A stretch of DNA of 49,608 nucleotides from an uncultured Bacillota bacterium (GTDB lineage Bacteria > Bacillota > Clostridia > Oscillospirales > Oscillospiraceae): contig CANSDP010000014.1 in assembly GCA_947645675.1 (NCBI GenBank), positions 1-49,608 of the forward strand, given 5' to 3'. The notes under the pieces were generated by a model, which was not told where the DNA came from, did not search any database, and saw nothing but the letters and a program-made list of their open reading frames with translations. Positions 43,133 through 49,608 of this stretch are shown one piece after another. Position numbers and translations under genes: made by a program. Position 1 is the first letter of the stretch. Every line of letters begins with the position of its first letter.

Positions 43133-44317
43133 ATGCGGAATACGCTGCTGATTATTGACGATTCCGAATTAGACCGCGCTATCTTTAATGAAATATTCAA
43201 AAAGGACTACCGCGTTCTCCGGGCCGCCACCGCCTCGGAGGGCCTTGACCAGGTGCGCAACAATGTGATGGACCTGGCTGTGGTTGTGCTGGACATCTGC
43301 TTGCAGCGGGGCCCCAGCGGCTTCGCTGTTCTGGATCGCATCCACAAGCTGGAGGGCTGCTCCCGCATCCCCGTTATCCTGCTCACCGCCGAGCCGGAGC
43401 CCCAGTGGGTCTATCGCGGTGTGGAGATGGGCGCGGTGGACTTCCTGGTCAAGCCCCTGGCCCCGGTGGCCACCCAGAACCGGATCAAGTCCATCATCGA
43501 GGACATCTGGGGCGGCGAGGAGGAGCAGGACGCCGAGGCCCCCGCCGGTAAGATCTCCCTCCAGGAGGCGGAGATCCTCTCCCAGCGGTGGCAGAAAAAG
43601 TTCCTCAGCTTCTGTCACAACCACGACAGCACCTTCGCCAGCTATGTTCAGCGGCTTCGGATCATCACCAGCGCCCTCTCCGACGCCTACAGCCAGCTGT
43701 TCCCCGAGTCCAACCTGACGCCCTACGACGCCAAGCTCATCAGCATGGCCTCCGGCTTTGCCGAGGTGGGCCAGCTTGCCCTTCCTGACGAAGTTGTTCT
43801 GGCCGGACCCCACCAGCCCGAGCCCGGCCGGACCCTGTTCTTTCAGCACACCAAGCTGGGCGGCGAGCTCTTCAAGGACGGCCCCAAGGAGTGGGAGCCC
43901 CTGACCACCTACTGCGCTGAAATCGCCACCTACCACCACAAGCACTACGACGGAAGCGGCTTCCCCCCCGCCCTCTCCCAGGATCAGATTCCCCTGTCCG
44001 CCCAGCTGGTCCACACCGCTATGCAGTGCAGCGACCTGGCGGACCGCTATGAAAATGAGCCCGATGTGTTCAAAATGGTCTACCGGGCCCTCTCTCTCCG
44101 GGCGGGACACGTTCTGTCCCACAACATGCTCAAGGCGGTGGACGCCTCCAAAAAGCCCTTGGAAAACATCTTCCGCACCGTCCGGGTTCAGAGGCGGGTC
44201 CAGGACGTGGAGGAAAAGCTCCAGGTTCGGGAGGCCCTCAGCGTCCGGCCAGACCCCAAGTCCCGGGAAAAGGGCAGCAAATCCACCAACTTTTTCAGCC
44301 GCCGCAAGCCGGACTGA
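43133..44317 (+). CDS. Response regulator with degenerate HD-GYP domain
   Basis: 394 aa. REC domain (1-125): acidic pocket DD9-10, phospho-acceptor Asp54 (VVLDICLQ), Thr85 and Lys107 (VKPLAP). The output domain (about 150-355) is HD-GYP-like: HHKHYDGSGFP at 268-278 corresponds to HHExxDGxGYP, and HTKLGGELF at 239-247 and VGQLALPD at 212-219 to neighbouring motifs. The HD dyad, expected where FAEVG (209-213) lies, is missing (A-E), so c-di-GMP hydrolysis is doubtful. ATG 43133 follows AAAGGAGG; the tail is basic and rich in Ser/Lys. It is cotranscribed with the HPt gene. Confidence 0.85.
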   Translation: MRNTLLIIDDSELDRAIFNEIFKKDYRVLRAATASEGLDQVRNNVMDLAVVVLDICLQRGPSGFAVLDRIHKLEGCSRIPVILLTAEPEPQWVYRGVEMGAVDFLVKPLAPVATQNRIKSIIEDIWGGEEEQDAEAPAGKISLQEAEILSQRWQKKFLSFCHNHDSTFASYVQRLRIITSALSDAYSQLFPESNLTPYDAKLISMASGFAEVGQLALPDEVVLAGPHQPEPGRTLFFQHTKLGGELFKDGPKEWEPLTTYCAEIATYHHKHYDGSGFPPALSQDQIPLSAQLVHTAMQCSDLADRYENEPDVFKMVYRALSLRAGHVLSHNMLKAVDASKKPLENIFRTVRVQRRVQDVEEKLQVREALSVRPDPKSREKGSKSTNFFSRRKPD

Positions 44318-44352
44318 TTCCCTTCTCCTGACGGCGTTTTCAACTTAAGATG

Positions 44353-44405
44353 AAAAACGCTTCCCGCTTTAAACCGGCTGACGGTTTAAGACGGGAAGCG
44401 TTTTA
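44353..44405. terminator. Bidirectional terminator
   Basis: AAAACGCTTCCCG (44354-44366) pairs with CGGGAAGCGTTTT (44392-44404); the inner loop carries a second stem TAAACCG-GCTGA-CGGTTTA. It lies between convergent genes. Confidence 0.85.
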
Positions 44406-44422
44406 ACTTCCATGACAGACGC

Positions 44423-45130
44423 TCAGGCCACAGCCTGGAAACCAGGGGCCTTTTCCTCCTCGGGCTGCTGGACCTCCTGGGAGGGGTTGGCCTTGGTGGT
44501 GGTGCGGGTGGTCCCGCCGGAGACGTACACATCACCGCACTCCGGGCAGATGGCGGTGTGGATGGTCACCGACTGGCTGACCACCTTACGGTCCTCCCTC
44601 TGGGCCTTGGCCTGTTCCCGGACCACATGCTCCTGCTCATGACCCCGGACCGCGGCGGCGGCCTGTTCCGGGGCCACATTGGTGGCCGTCTTAAAGGAGA
44701 CGCCGGGGTCATCGGAGCCGTCCTGATACTTGCGGTTCTTGCAGGTCTGGCACTCGGCCTCCTCCATGACCTCCTGGGCGGACTTGGCCTCCTCGCCCTC
44801 TTGTCCCTCCACGGCGGCATCCTGAAGGAACTGATTGTCCTCCTCCTTCATGGGGACAATACGGCCACGCACCGCCATTTCGGCGGGGTCGGCCCCCTCC
44901 CGCATCAGCGGAAAGGACAGGGTCCCCTCCTCCTCGGGGACAAACTGGGCCGCGCCCCGGCGGACGGCGGGCGTCCGGTCCACGGGAGGAACGGGAGTGG
45001 TCTGAGCCCGGCTGACCGGCCCCACCGGCTGGGTGCTGGTGGGGTTTCCGCTCAGTCCGCTCTTATTTTGATAGATGGAATAGTATCCGCTGATGCTGCC
45101 ATAACTGCCAATGGCTCCAATAGCCGGCAT
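44423..45130 (-). CDS. SprA-like protein with HExxH motif
   Basis: 235 aa. The N-terminal ~125 residues are low complexity, rich in Gly, Pro, Gln and Glu. CQTC (127-130) is followed by VRGHEQEHVVREQA (HEQEH at 164-168, a zinc-metalloprotease-type HExxH) and CPECGDVYVSGGTT, which resembles the C-terminal SprA-family pattern of HEQ.H....A.....YAVGGEV. Conservation of the glutamate suggests a catalytic or structural zinc. No signal peptide. GTG 45139 lies in the ribosome site AAGGAGGTG; ATG 45130 is the start. Function unknown. Confidence 0.72.
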   Translation of the reverse strand: MPAIGAIGSYGSISGYYSIYQNKSGLSGNPTSTQPVGPVSRAQTTPVPPVDRTPAVRRGAAQFVPEEEGTLSFPLMREGADPAEMAVRGRIVPMKEEDNQFLQDAAVEGQEGEEAKSAQEVMEEAECQTCKNRKYQDGSDDPGVSFKTATNVAPEQAAAAVRGHEQEHVVREQAKAQREDRKVVSQSVTIHTAICPECGDVYVSGGTTRTTTKANPSQEVQQPEEEKAPGFQAVA

Positions 45131-45165
45131 GGCGGGCACCTCCTTCTTTCCAATTTTACAGAGCT

Positions 45166-45194
45166 ATTATACTCGCTTTTTTCTCCCAGCGCAA
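45166..45194 (-). promoter_or_regulatory. Promoter of the SprA-like gene
   Basis: Minus strand TTGCGC (45189-45194), 17-bp spacer, TATAAT (45166-45171). Confidence 0.75.
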
Positions 45195-45214
45195 GAGGGA
45201 AAACGCGGGGCCGC

Positions 45215-46093
45215 TCAATCCCGGGGCCTGCGGTAGAAATTTCCCGACACCCGGTTGGTGCGCAGGACGTTGACAAAGGCCTTGGGGTCGGACTGGCGGA
45301 CCCGGCGGACCAGGGACCGGACCTGGCTGTCAGCCACCACGGAGTAGATCATCACGCAGGGGTCGCCGTTATACAGCCCCACGCCCTCCACCAGGGTGGC
45401 GGTGTGGTTGGTGTCCTGAATCTGGGCGCACACCCCTCCGGCGCTCTCCCGGCCGGTGACGATGAGCAGGGTGGCCCGCCGCCCGTCCGGGTCCATCATC
45501 TTTACCACCTGAGTGGTGGCGTATTGGAACAGCATGGAGTACAGCGCCTTGTCCCACCCGAAGAGGTACCCGGCGACAGCCAGCATCACCACGTTGCCGC
45601 AGAAAATGTAATTCCAGGCGTCCACGTTCTTCCGCTCCGACAGGGCGATGGCGATAAAGTCGGTGCCGCCGCTGGTCACCCGCACCCCCAGGCACAGGCT
45701 GAGGGCAAAGCCGTTGATGATACCGCCAAAAATGCAGATCAGCAGAATGTCCTCCGTGATCTCCAGGGCGGGCATCATGTCGGTAAAAATACTGGTGAGC
45801 ACGATATGCAGGCAGGAATACATGGTGAACCGCTTGCCCACCAGCTTATAGCTGACGGCGGCGGGGATAGCGTTGAACGCCAGGTTGATGGGGGCGAAGG
45901 GCAGCTCCACGTTGGCATACTCCAGGGCGCACCGCTGGATCAGACGGGTGATCCCCGTAAATCCCCCGGGGAACAGGTCGCCCGCCGAGACGAAGCTCTT
46001 AAAGTTCACCGAAATAATCAGCGAGGACAGGAGGATCATCAAAACCCGAATCAAAAATTCCTTCAGTTCCTTTTTTTGCTTTGACGTGACCAT
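45215..46093 (-). CDS. YitT family membrane protein
   Basis: About 292 aa. Five to six membrane helices fill the first 200 residues (for example RVLMILLSSLIISVNFKSFV, and FGGIINGFALSLCLGVRVTSGGTDFIA with the family's RxxxSTGGTDI-like loop), followed by a C-terminal DUF2179 domain (GRRATLLIVTGRESAGGVCA, PKAFVNVLRTNRVSGNFY). The family is common in Firmicutes; function unproven. ATG 46093 (after AGGGTGAG) and GTG 46105 are both possible; the latter overlaps the pgsA stop as GTGA. Third in a rimO-pgsA-yitT unit. Confidence 0.88.
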   Translation of the reverse strand: MVTSKQKKELKEFLIRVLMILLSSLIISVNFKSFVSAGDLFPGGFTGITRLIQRCALEYANVELPFAPINLAFNAIPAAVSYKLVGKRFTMYSCLHIVLTSIFTDMMPALEITEDILLICIFGGIINGFALSLCLGVRVTSGGTDFIAIALSERKNVDAWNYIFCGNVVMLAVAGYLFGWDKALYSMLFQYATTQVVKMMDPDGRRATLLIVTGRESAGGVCAQIQDTNHTATLVEGVGLYNGDPCVMIYSVVADSQVRSLVRRVRQSDPKAFVNVLRTNRVSGNFYRRPRD

Positions 46094-46101
46094 AGACGCT
46101 C

Positions 46102-46626
46102 TCACCCTGCCTCAGTCAAAATATCCGCGTTTTTCATAAAGTACTCCACGCCGGAGTAGATGGTGGTCAGCACGATCACCGCCGTGCCGATCTGACTCAC
46201 AATCTCCGGCAGCGGCAGCAGCATCAGGAGGACGCACACCATAGTGGCGGCGGTCTTCACCTTGCCCGACCAGCCGGCGGCGATGACCCGCCCCTTGTCG
46301 GCGGCCACCATCCGCAGGCCCGAGACGGCGAACTCCCGGACAATCACGATGAGCAGGGCCCAGGCGGGCATCTGCCCCACCTCCACAAACCACAGCATGG
46401 CGGCGGTGACCAGGCACTTGTCGGCCAGCGGGTCCATGAATTTGCCGAAGTCGGTAATCTGGTTGTAGTGCCGGGCGATGTAGCCGTCCAGCGTGTCGGT
46501 GATACTGGCGGCGGCGAAGATGGCCAGGGCCCAGTAGTTGGCACAGGGCACATCCAGGTACAGCACCAGCAGAAAGGCGGGAATCATCACCACCCGCAGA
46601 ATGGTCAGCTTGTTTGCGGTATTCAT
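46102..46626 (-). CDS. pgsA: CDP-diacylglycerol--glycerol-3-phosphate 3-phosphatidyltransferase
   Basis: 174 aa membrane protein. The CDP-alcohol phosphatidyltransferase signature DG-x2-AR-x8-G-x3-D-x3-D is seen as DGYIAR followed by DFGKFMDPLADK. It makes phosphatidylglycerol phosphate from CDP-diacylglycerol and glycerol 3-phosphate. It starts 12 bases after rimO, as in many Clostridia and Bacilli. With plsY and gpsA the window encodes several steps of phosphatidylglycerol synthesis. Confidence 0.96.
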   Translation of the reverse strand: MNTANKLTILRVVMIPAFLLVLYLDVPCANYWALAIFAAASITDTLDGYIARHYNQITDFGKFMDPLADKCLVTAAMLWFVEVGQMPAWALLIVIVREFAVSGLRMVAADKGRVIAAGWSGKVKTAATMVCVLLMLLPLPEIVSQIGTAVIVLTTIYSGVEYFMKNADILTEAG

Positions 46627-46638
46627 AGTATTACCTCG

Positions 46639-47964
46639 TTATTCCTCAATTTCCCCGGTCAGGTCTCCGTCAGAGACGCCGGTAATCCGAACGTTGACAA
46701 ATTCTCCCGCGGGGACCAGCCCAGCGGCGGTGAAGAGCACCCGTCCGTCGATGTCCACCGAGTCGGCGTAGGTGCGGCCGGCATAGCAGCCCGCCTCACT
46801 GTCGAAGCCCTCGCACAGGACCTCCATCACCGTGCCCAGCCGCTCCTCGTTGTACCCGTCCATGATCCGGGACTGGAGGTCCACCACCAGCTCCACCCGC
46901 CGGGCGGCCGCGTCCGGGTCCACCTGGTCCTCCATCCCGGCGGCTAAGGTGCCCTCCTCCGGGGAGAACTGAAACACCCCCACCCGCTGGAGCTTCTGCT
47001 CCCGCAGGAAATCGCACAGCTCCTCAAACTCCGCCTCCCCCTCGCCGGGCAGGCCGCAGATGAGGGAGGTGCGGATGACCACGTCGGGCATAGCGGCCCG
47101 GAGCCTGTCAAAGAGGCCGGTCAGCTCCGCCTTGGTGTTCCGGCGGCGCATTTTTTCCAAAATTCTGTCGTTGCAGTGCTGAATGGGGATGTCCAAGTAG
47201 TGGAGCACCTTGGGCTCCGAGGCAATCACGTCGATCAGCTCACCGGTGACGGCCTCGGGGTACAGGTAGTGGAGGCGAATCCAGTGGAAGTCCAGCCGGC
47301 AAAGCTCCCTCACCAGCTGGGCCAGGGAGGCCTTAGGCTCCAGGTCAAGGCCGTACCGGGTGATGTCCTGAGCAATGACAATGAGCTCCTTCACCCCGGA
47401 ATCAGCCAGTTTTTTCGCCTCAGCCAGCAGGGCCCCCATGGACCGGCTGCGGTACTTTCCCCGCAGTCTGGGGATGATGCAGAAGGCACAGCCGTTGGAG
47501 CATCCCTCGGCGATTTTCAGATAGGCGGTATAGGGAGGCGTGGTCACCAGCCGCGCCCCGTCCTCATAGGTACGGTGGATGTCGCCGAAATATTCCGGCC
47601 TCTCCCCCGCCATCAACTCCTCCACGGCGGACACCACATCGGTGTAGCTCCCCGTGCCCAGCAGACCGTCCGCCTCGGGCAGCTCGGCCCGGATGTCCCC
47701 GGGATACCGCTGGCTGAGACAGCCGGCCACCAGGAGCTTTTTCAGCTTCCCGGCCTGCTTCAGCTCCCCCAGCTGGATGATGTTGTCAATGGCCTCGCTC
47801 TTGGCCGACTCGATGAACCCGCAGGTGTTCAGCACCGCCACGTCCGCCCCCTCCGGGTCGCCGGTGACAATGTGCCCCGCCTCCCGGCAGAGGGCCATCA
47901 TCTGCTCGGTATTCACCAGGTTCTTGGCACAGCCAAGAGAGATAAACGCGATTTTATATGGCAT
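46639..47964 (-). CDS. rimO: Ribosomal protein S12 methylthiotransferase RimO
   Basis: 441 aa. The N-terminal UPF0004 domain has LGCAKNLVNTE and NTCGFIESAK cysteines, the radical SAM cluster reads CSNGCAFCIIP, and the C-terminal TRAM domain follows (about 375-440). LGCAKN, rather than the TQGC-type signature of MiaB, supports RimO. It adds a methylthio group to an Asp of ribosomal protein S12. TTGGAGC lies 8 bases before the ATG. First gene of the rimO-pgsA-yitT unit. Confidence 0.95.
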   Translation of the reverse strand: MPYKIAFISLGCAKNLVNTEQMMALCREAGHIVTGDPEGADVAVLNTCGFIESAKSEAIDNIIQLGELKQAGKLKKLLVAGCLSQRYPGDIRAELPEADGLLGTGSYTDVVSAVEELMAGERPEYFGDIHRTYEDGARLVTTPPYTAYLKIAEGCSNGCAFCIIPRLRGKYRSRSMGALLAEAKKLADSGVKELIVIAQDITRYGLDLEPKASLAQLVRELCRLDFHWIRLHYLYPEAVTGELIDVIASEPKVLHYLDIPIQHCNDRILEKMRRRNTKAELTGLFDRLRAAMPDVVIRTSLICGLPGEGEAEFEELCDFLREQKLQRVGVFQFSPEEGTLAAGMEDQVDPDAAARRVELVVDLQSRIMDGYNEERLGTVMEVLCEGFDSEAGCYAGRTYADSVDIDGRVLFTAAGLVPAGEFVNVRITGVSDGDLTGEIEE

Positions 47965-47996
47965 AATGTTGCTCCAATTTTTATAGATAGTTTAAG

Positions 47997-48320
47997 GAAA
48001 ATAGCCCCCGTCCCCCGCAGGGTCAAGTCTCCTTTTGAAAGGAGCTGTCAGCGAAGCTGACTGAGGATTGCGTTCGGCGGAGCCGAACATACGAAGTAAA
48101 CATTTGTAGGGCGCGACGACCCCGGCGCGCCGTTCTTCGGGAGACGTTGTAGGGGCGGATATTATCCGCCCGTCAGGTTTAGGCGATGTCCGGCGGGCGG
48201 ATGATATCCGCCCCTACATGAGGCTCTAAGACCTCGTTTGCTTCGCACATTTCGCCTGCGGCGAAATCAATCCTCCGCCCCAGTTTGCGAACTGGGGCAC
48301 CTCCTTTCAAAAGGAGGCTT
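47997..48320. repeat. Compound block of palindromic repeats
   Basis: This intergenic region of more than 300 bases has no gene. It holds hairpins GTTCGGC-GGA-GCCGAAC (48072-48088) and TTCGCC-TGC-GGCGAA (48251-48265), a half-unit GTAGGGCGCGACGAC (48106-48132), a complete GTAGGGGCGG element (48149-48217), and two outer modules in inverted orientation: CTCCTTTTGAAAGGAG...GAGGATTG (48030-48070) and CAATCCTCCG...CTCCTTTCAAAAGGAG (48268-48317). Confidence 0.8.
48149..48217. repeat. GTAGGGGCGG palindromic repeat (complete copy)
   Basis: 69 bp. Left end GTAGGGGCGGATATTATCCG, right end complement GTAGGGGCGGATATCATCCG: a nearly perfect inverted pair, the cleanest copy in the window, separated by about 21 bp. 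Confidence 0.88.
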
Positions 48321-48329
48321 TTGGGGATG

Positions 48330-48572
48330 CTAACCTGTAGTTTTCCCTCTCCACGTGGGGTCGTCAGTGATACCCAGGAGGTAGTCTGCGGAGACTTGGA
48401 AAACGTATGCCAACTCAACCAGCTTTTCAAAGCTGGTCCCACGCTTTCCGCTTTCGATCGTGCTGATCGCTTTATGGGTCAGGCCGATCTTTGCACCAAG
48501 CTCTCCCTGGCTAAGGCTCATTTTCTTTCTTTGTTCTAAAACACGACTTCCAAAAATATCCTTGATTTCCAT
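48330..48572 (-). CDS. XRE-family helix-turn-helix regulator
   Basis: 80 aa. The whole protein is a Cro/C1-type HTH: LGSRVLEQRKKMSLSQGELGAKIGL-like start, then THKAISTIESGKRGTSFEKLVELAYVFQVSADYLLG. The last 12 residues are basic and unstructured. Divergent from the small gene at 48645, with a 14-bp palindrome between them that is the likely operator. The gene is less GC-rich than its neighbours, consistent with recent acquisition. Repressor of itself and the divergent gene is inference. Confidence 0.9.
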   Translation of the reverse strand: MEIKDIFGSRVLEQRKKMSLSQGELGAKIGLTHKAISTIESGKRGTSFEKLVELAYVFQVSADYLLGITDDPTWRGKTTG

Positions 48573-48581
48573 AAATACCTC

Positions 48582-48610
48582 TTGACATGTACCTTATAGT
48601 AGAGTATAAT
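48582..48610 (+). promoter_or_regulatory. Perfect consensus promoter of the divergent small gene
   Basis: TTGACA (48582-48587), 17-bp spacer, TATAAT (48605-48610). The palindromic operator overlaps the spacer and the start site. Confidence 0.9.
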
Positions 48611-48624
48611 TCTACTATAAGGTA
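48590..48624. promoter_or_regulatory. Palindromic operator of the XRE regulator
   Basis: TACCTTATAGTAGA (48590-48603), 7-bp spacer, TCTACTATAAGGTA (48611-48624): perfect 14-bp inverted arms. One arm lies between the -35 and -10 and the other covers the start site of the plus promoter, as expected for a repressor site. Confidence 0.82.
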
Positions 48625-48644
48625 CAACAATGGAGGGACCCAAA

Positions 48645-48896
48645 ATGAATGACTTTCTAACAGACCTCTACAACTACATCAGCGAACACACGCTGGCCTT
48701 GCAGGACGACCGAGACTATCAACATGCCTTACAAGCATACATGACGCTGGAGGAGGAAGTCAAGGAAAAGACCGGCGGCGACCTGCTATACAGGTATCAA
48801 TGCGCGGAGGATGATGTCTCCCGCCGGCGAAATATTGCAGTCTTTGCCCAGACCCTGCGGTTCAGTCACCGCTTCATGCTGGAGGTCCTGCGCTAG
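48645..48896 (+). CDS. Small helical protein of unknown function (DUF6809-like)
   Basis: 83 aa beginning MNDFLTDLYNYISEH. Mostly helical, with LEEEVKEKTGGDLLYRYQCAEDD and a C-terminal NIAVFAQTLRFSHRFMLEVL segment that resembles the end of DUF6809-type small proteins (F..GFrLG..lmlE). No signal peptide, membrane helix or metal motif. The ATG at 48630 is inside the ribosome site (TGGAGGGA), so ATG 48645 is the start. Driven by a perfect promoter under the palindrome. Its stop overlaps the recX stop from the other strand (CTAG, 48893-48896). Function unknown; could be paired with the XRE protein. Confidence 0.72.
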   Translation: MNDFLTDLYNYISEHTLALQDDRDYQHALQAYMTLEEEVKEKTGGDLLYRYQCAEDDVSRRRNIAVFAQTLRFSHRFMLEVLR

Positions 48897-49507
48897 TCGT
48901 AGACCTCCATACCGTACCGCCGCAGGGCGTCGCTGATCTCAGGCCAGCGGTAGCCCCGGCGGGCCAGGGCGTCGGAGGCCCTTTTCACATCCTTGGGGTC
49001 GTGACTGCCCTTGAGCTTCTTCTCCAAAAAGGCGTCGATGGCGGGGCCGTTGTCCTCGATCTGGGACAGGGCCTCGTCCCACAGCGCCCGGGGGACGCCC
49101 CGGCGGTAGAGCTCGTCCCGGATCTTCCGCTCGCCGAAACCCTTCTGGGCGTAGTGCCGGACGATCCGCCCGGCGTACTCCGGCTCGTTGAGGTAGCCCA
49201 GCTCCTCCATTCGGTCGCAGATGGCTTCGATCTCCTCCTCGCCGGCCTCCCACTCCCTCAGCTTCCGCCCCAGCTCCCTCCGGGACTGGGGCTTTCGCAT
49301 AAGCAGCTCGATGGCCTTGGCCTTCAGGCCGCTGCGGCGGGCGGCGTCCTGGAGGCGCTCCGCCTCCTCCCCGGACAGCTCCTTGCCCGCGTAGAGGGCG
49401 AAGCCGACCACCTCGCCCTCGCCCACCCGCAGGATGGAGCCGTCCTCCAGCACCGCCAGCCACCGGCCCTCCACGTGCCTGGAGGGCTTTAATTCTTCGA
49501 TTACCAT
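48893..49507 (-). CDS. recX: Regulatory protein RecX
   Basis: 204 aa. The three-helix RecX repeats are visible: KAIELLMRKPQSRRELGRKL, then EIEAICDRMEELGYLNEPEYAGRIVRHYAQKGFGERKIRDELYRRGV, and the C-terminal VKRASDALARRGYRWPEISDALR. It restrains RecA filament growth. ATG 49507 follows GGAG at good spacing; the earlier ATG 49528 has none and overlaps repeat DNA. It overlaps the convergent small gene by 4 bases. Confidence 0.93.
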   Translation of the reverse strand: MVIEELKPSRHVEGRWLAVLEDGSILRVGEGEVVGFALYAGKELSGEEAERLQDAARRSGLKAKAIELLMRKPQSRRELGRKLREWEAGEEEIEAICDRMEELGYLNEPEYAGRIVRHYAQKGFGERKIRDELYRRGVPRALWDEALSQIEDNGPAIDAFLEKKLKGSHDPKDVKRASDALARRGYRWPEISDALRRYGMEVYD

Positions 49508-49533
49508 GGACCGCACTCCGATTATCATATTCT

Positions 49534-49602
49534 GTAGGGGCGGGCCGGGGGCGCCCCCCCCCCGAGACTAAGGTAATGCGGGCGGCCACACGCCGCCCCC
49601 AC
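49534..49602. repeat. GTAGGGGCGG palindromic repeat, right edge
   Basis: Left end GTAGGGGCGGGCCGGGGGCG and right end GGGCGGCCACACGCCGCCCC, the two inverted, with a C-run that disrupts the centre. Lies upstream of recX. Confidence 0.7.
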
Positions 49603-49608
49603 CCCAAA

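Noticed and set aside
48025..48320. CRISPR array
   Set aside because: The repeats are palindromic, of different length and orientation, with no regular spacer size and no cas gene nearby.

Overview
The window is dense, GC-rich chromosomal DNA (about 60% GC by eye) from a Gram-positive anaerobe. An rnfCDGEAB cluster, DUF512 beside der, a T-box before valS, DUF1540, YitT, SpoIID-like and S-layer-homology proteins, strong AGGAGG ribosome sites and many TTGACA/TATAAT promoters all point to the Clostridia. The repeat families and gene content fit an Oscillospiraceae-type gut bacterium (Flavonifractor/Lawsonibacter/Oscillibacter-like); the genus is inference. No tRNA or rRNA gene, CRISPR array, transposase or integrase gene was found.

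Layout. 1-570: 5' end of mraZ (minus) with its promoter and MraZ boxes. 573-1381: family-4 uracil-DNA glycosylase and a small protein. 1422-3676 (minus): three genes with SpoIID-like and peptidoglycan-binding modules. 3827-10064 (plus): DUF512 radical SAM protein, der, plsY, gpsA, an AlaX-type tRNA editing protein and a guanylate-kinase-like protein, packed with overlaps. 10125-18883: a small protein, an aldo/keto reductase, an exported SLH/metallopeptidase protein, then T-box, membrane protein and valS, a zinc-ribbon protein and an M19 dipeptidase. 18948-23860 (minus): the complete Rnf ion-pumping ferredoxin:NAD oxidoreductase. 24232-27188: a membrane protein, DUF1540, a probable structured RNA and an exported protein. 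27233-29989: secA. 30361-33816: amino-acid/sodium symporter with a leader terminator, YigZ, and a YjiH-type membrane protein. 34107-42348 (minus): arginine operon argGHCJBDF, with tandem ARG boxes upstream. 42717-44317: HPt protein plus a response regulator with a decayed HD-GYP domain. 44423-47964 (minus): SprA-like protein, YitT, pgsA, rimO. 47997-48320: a dense block of palindromic repeats. 48330-49507: XRE regulator and small protein around a perfect palindrome, then recX.

How it fits together. Most genes are housekeeping: phospholipid synthesis (plsY, gpsA, pgsA), translation (valS, AlaX, rimO, der), secretion (secA), energy conservation (Rnf) and de novo arginine by the acetyl-cycling ArgJ route. 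The less ordinary material is regulatory: a GTAGGGRCGN palindromic repeat family that sits between arg genes and supplies the plsY stop codon, a promoter-driven structured RNA near 25.5 kb, a terminator just downstream of the symporter promoter, a long structured rnf leader, the HPt/degenerate HD-GYP pair, and the XRE palindrome module.
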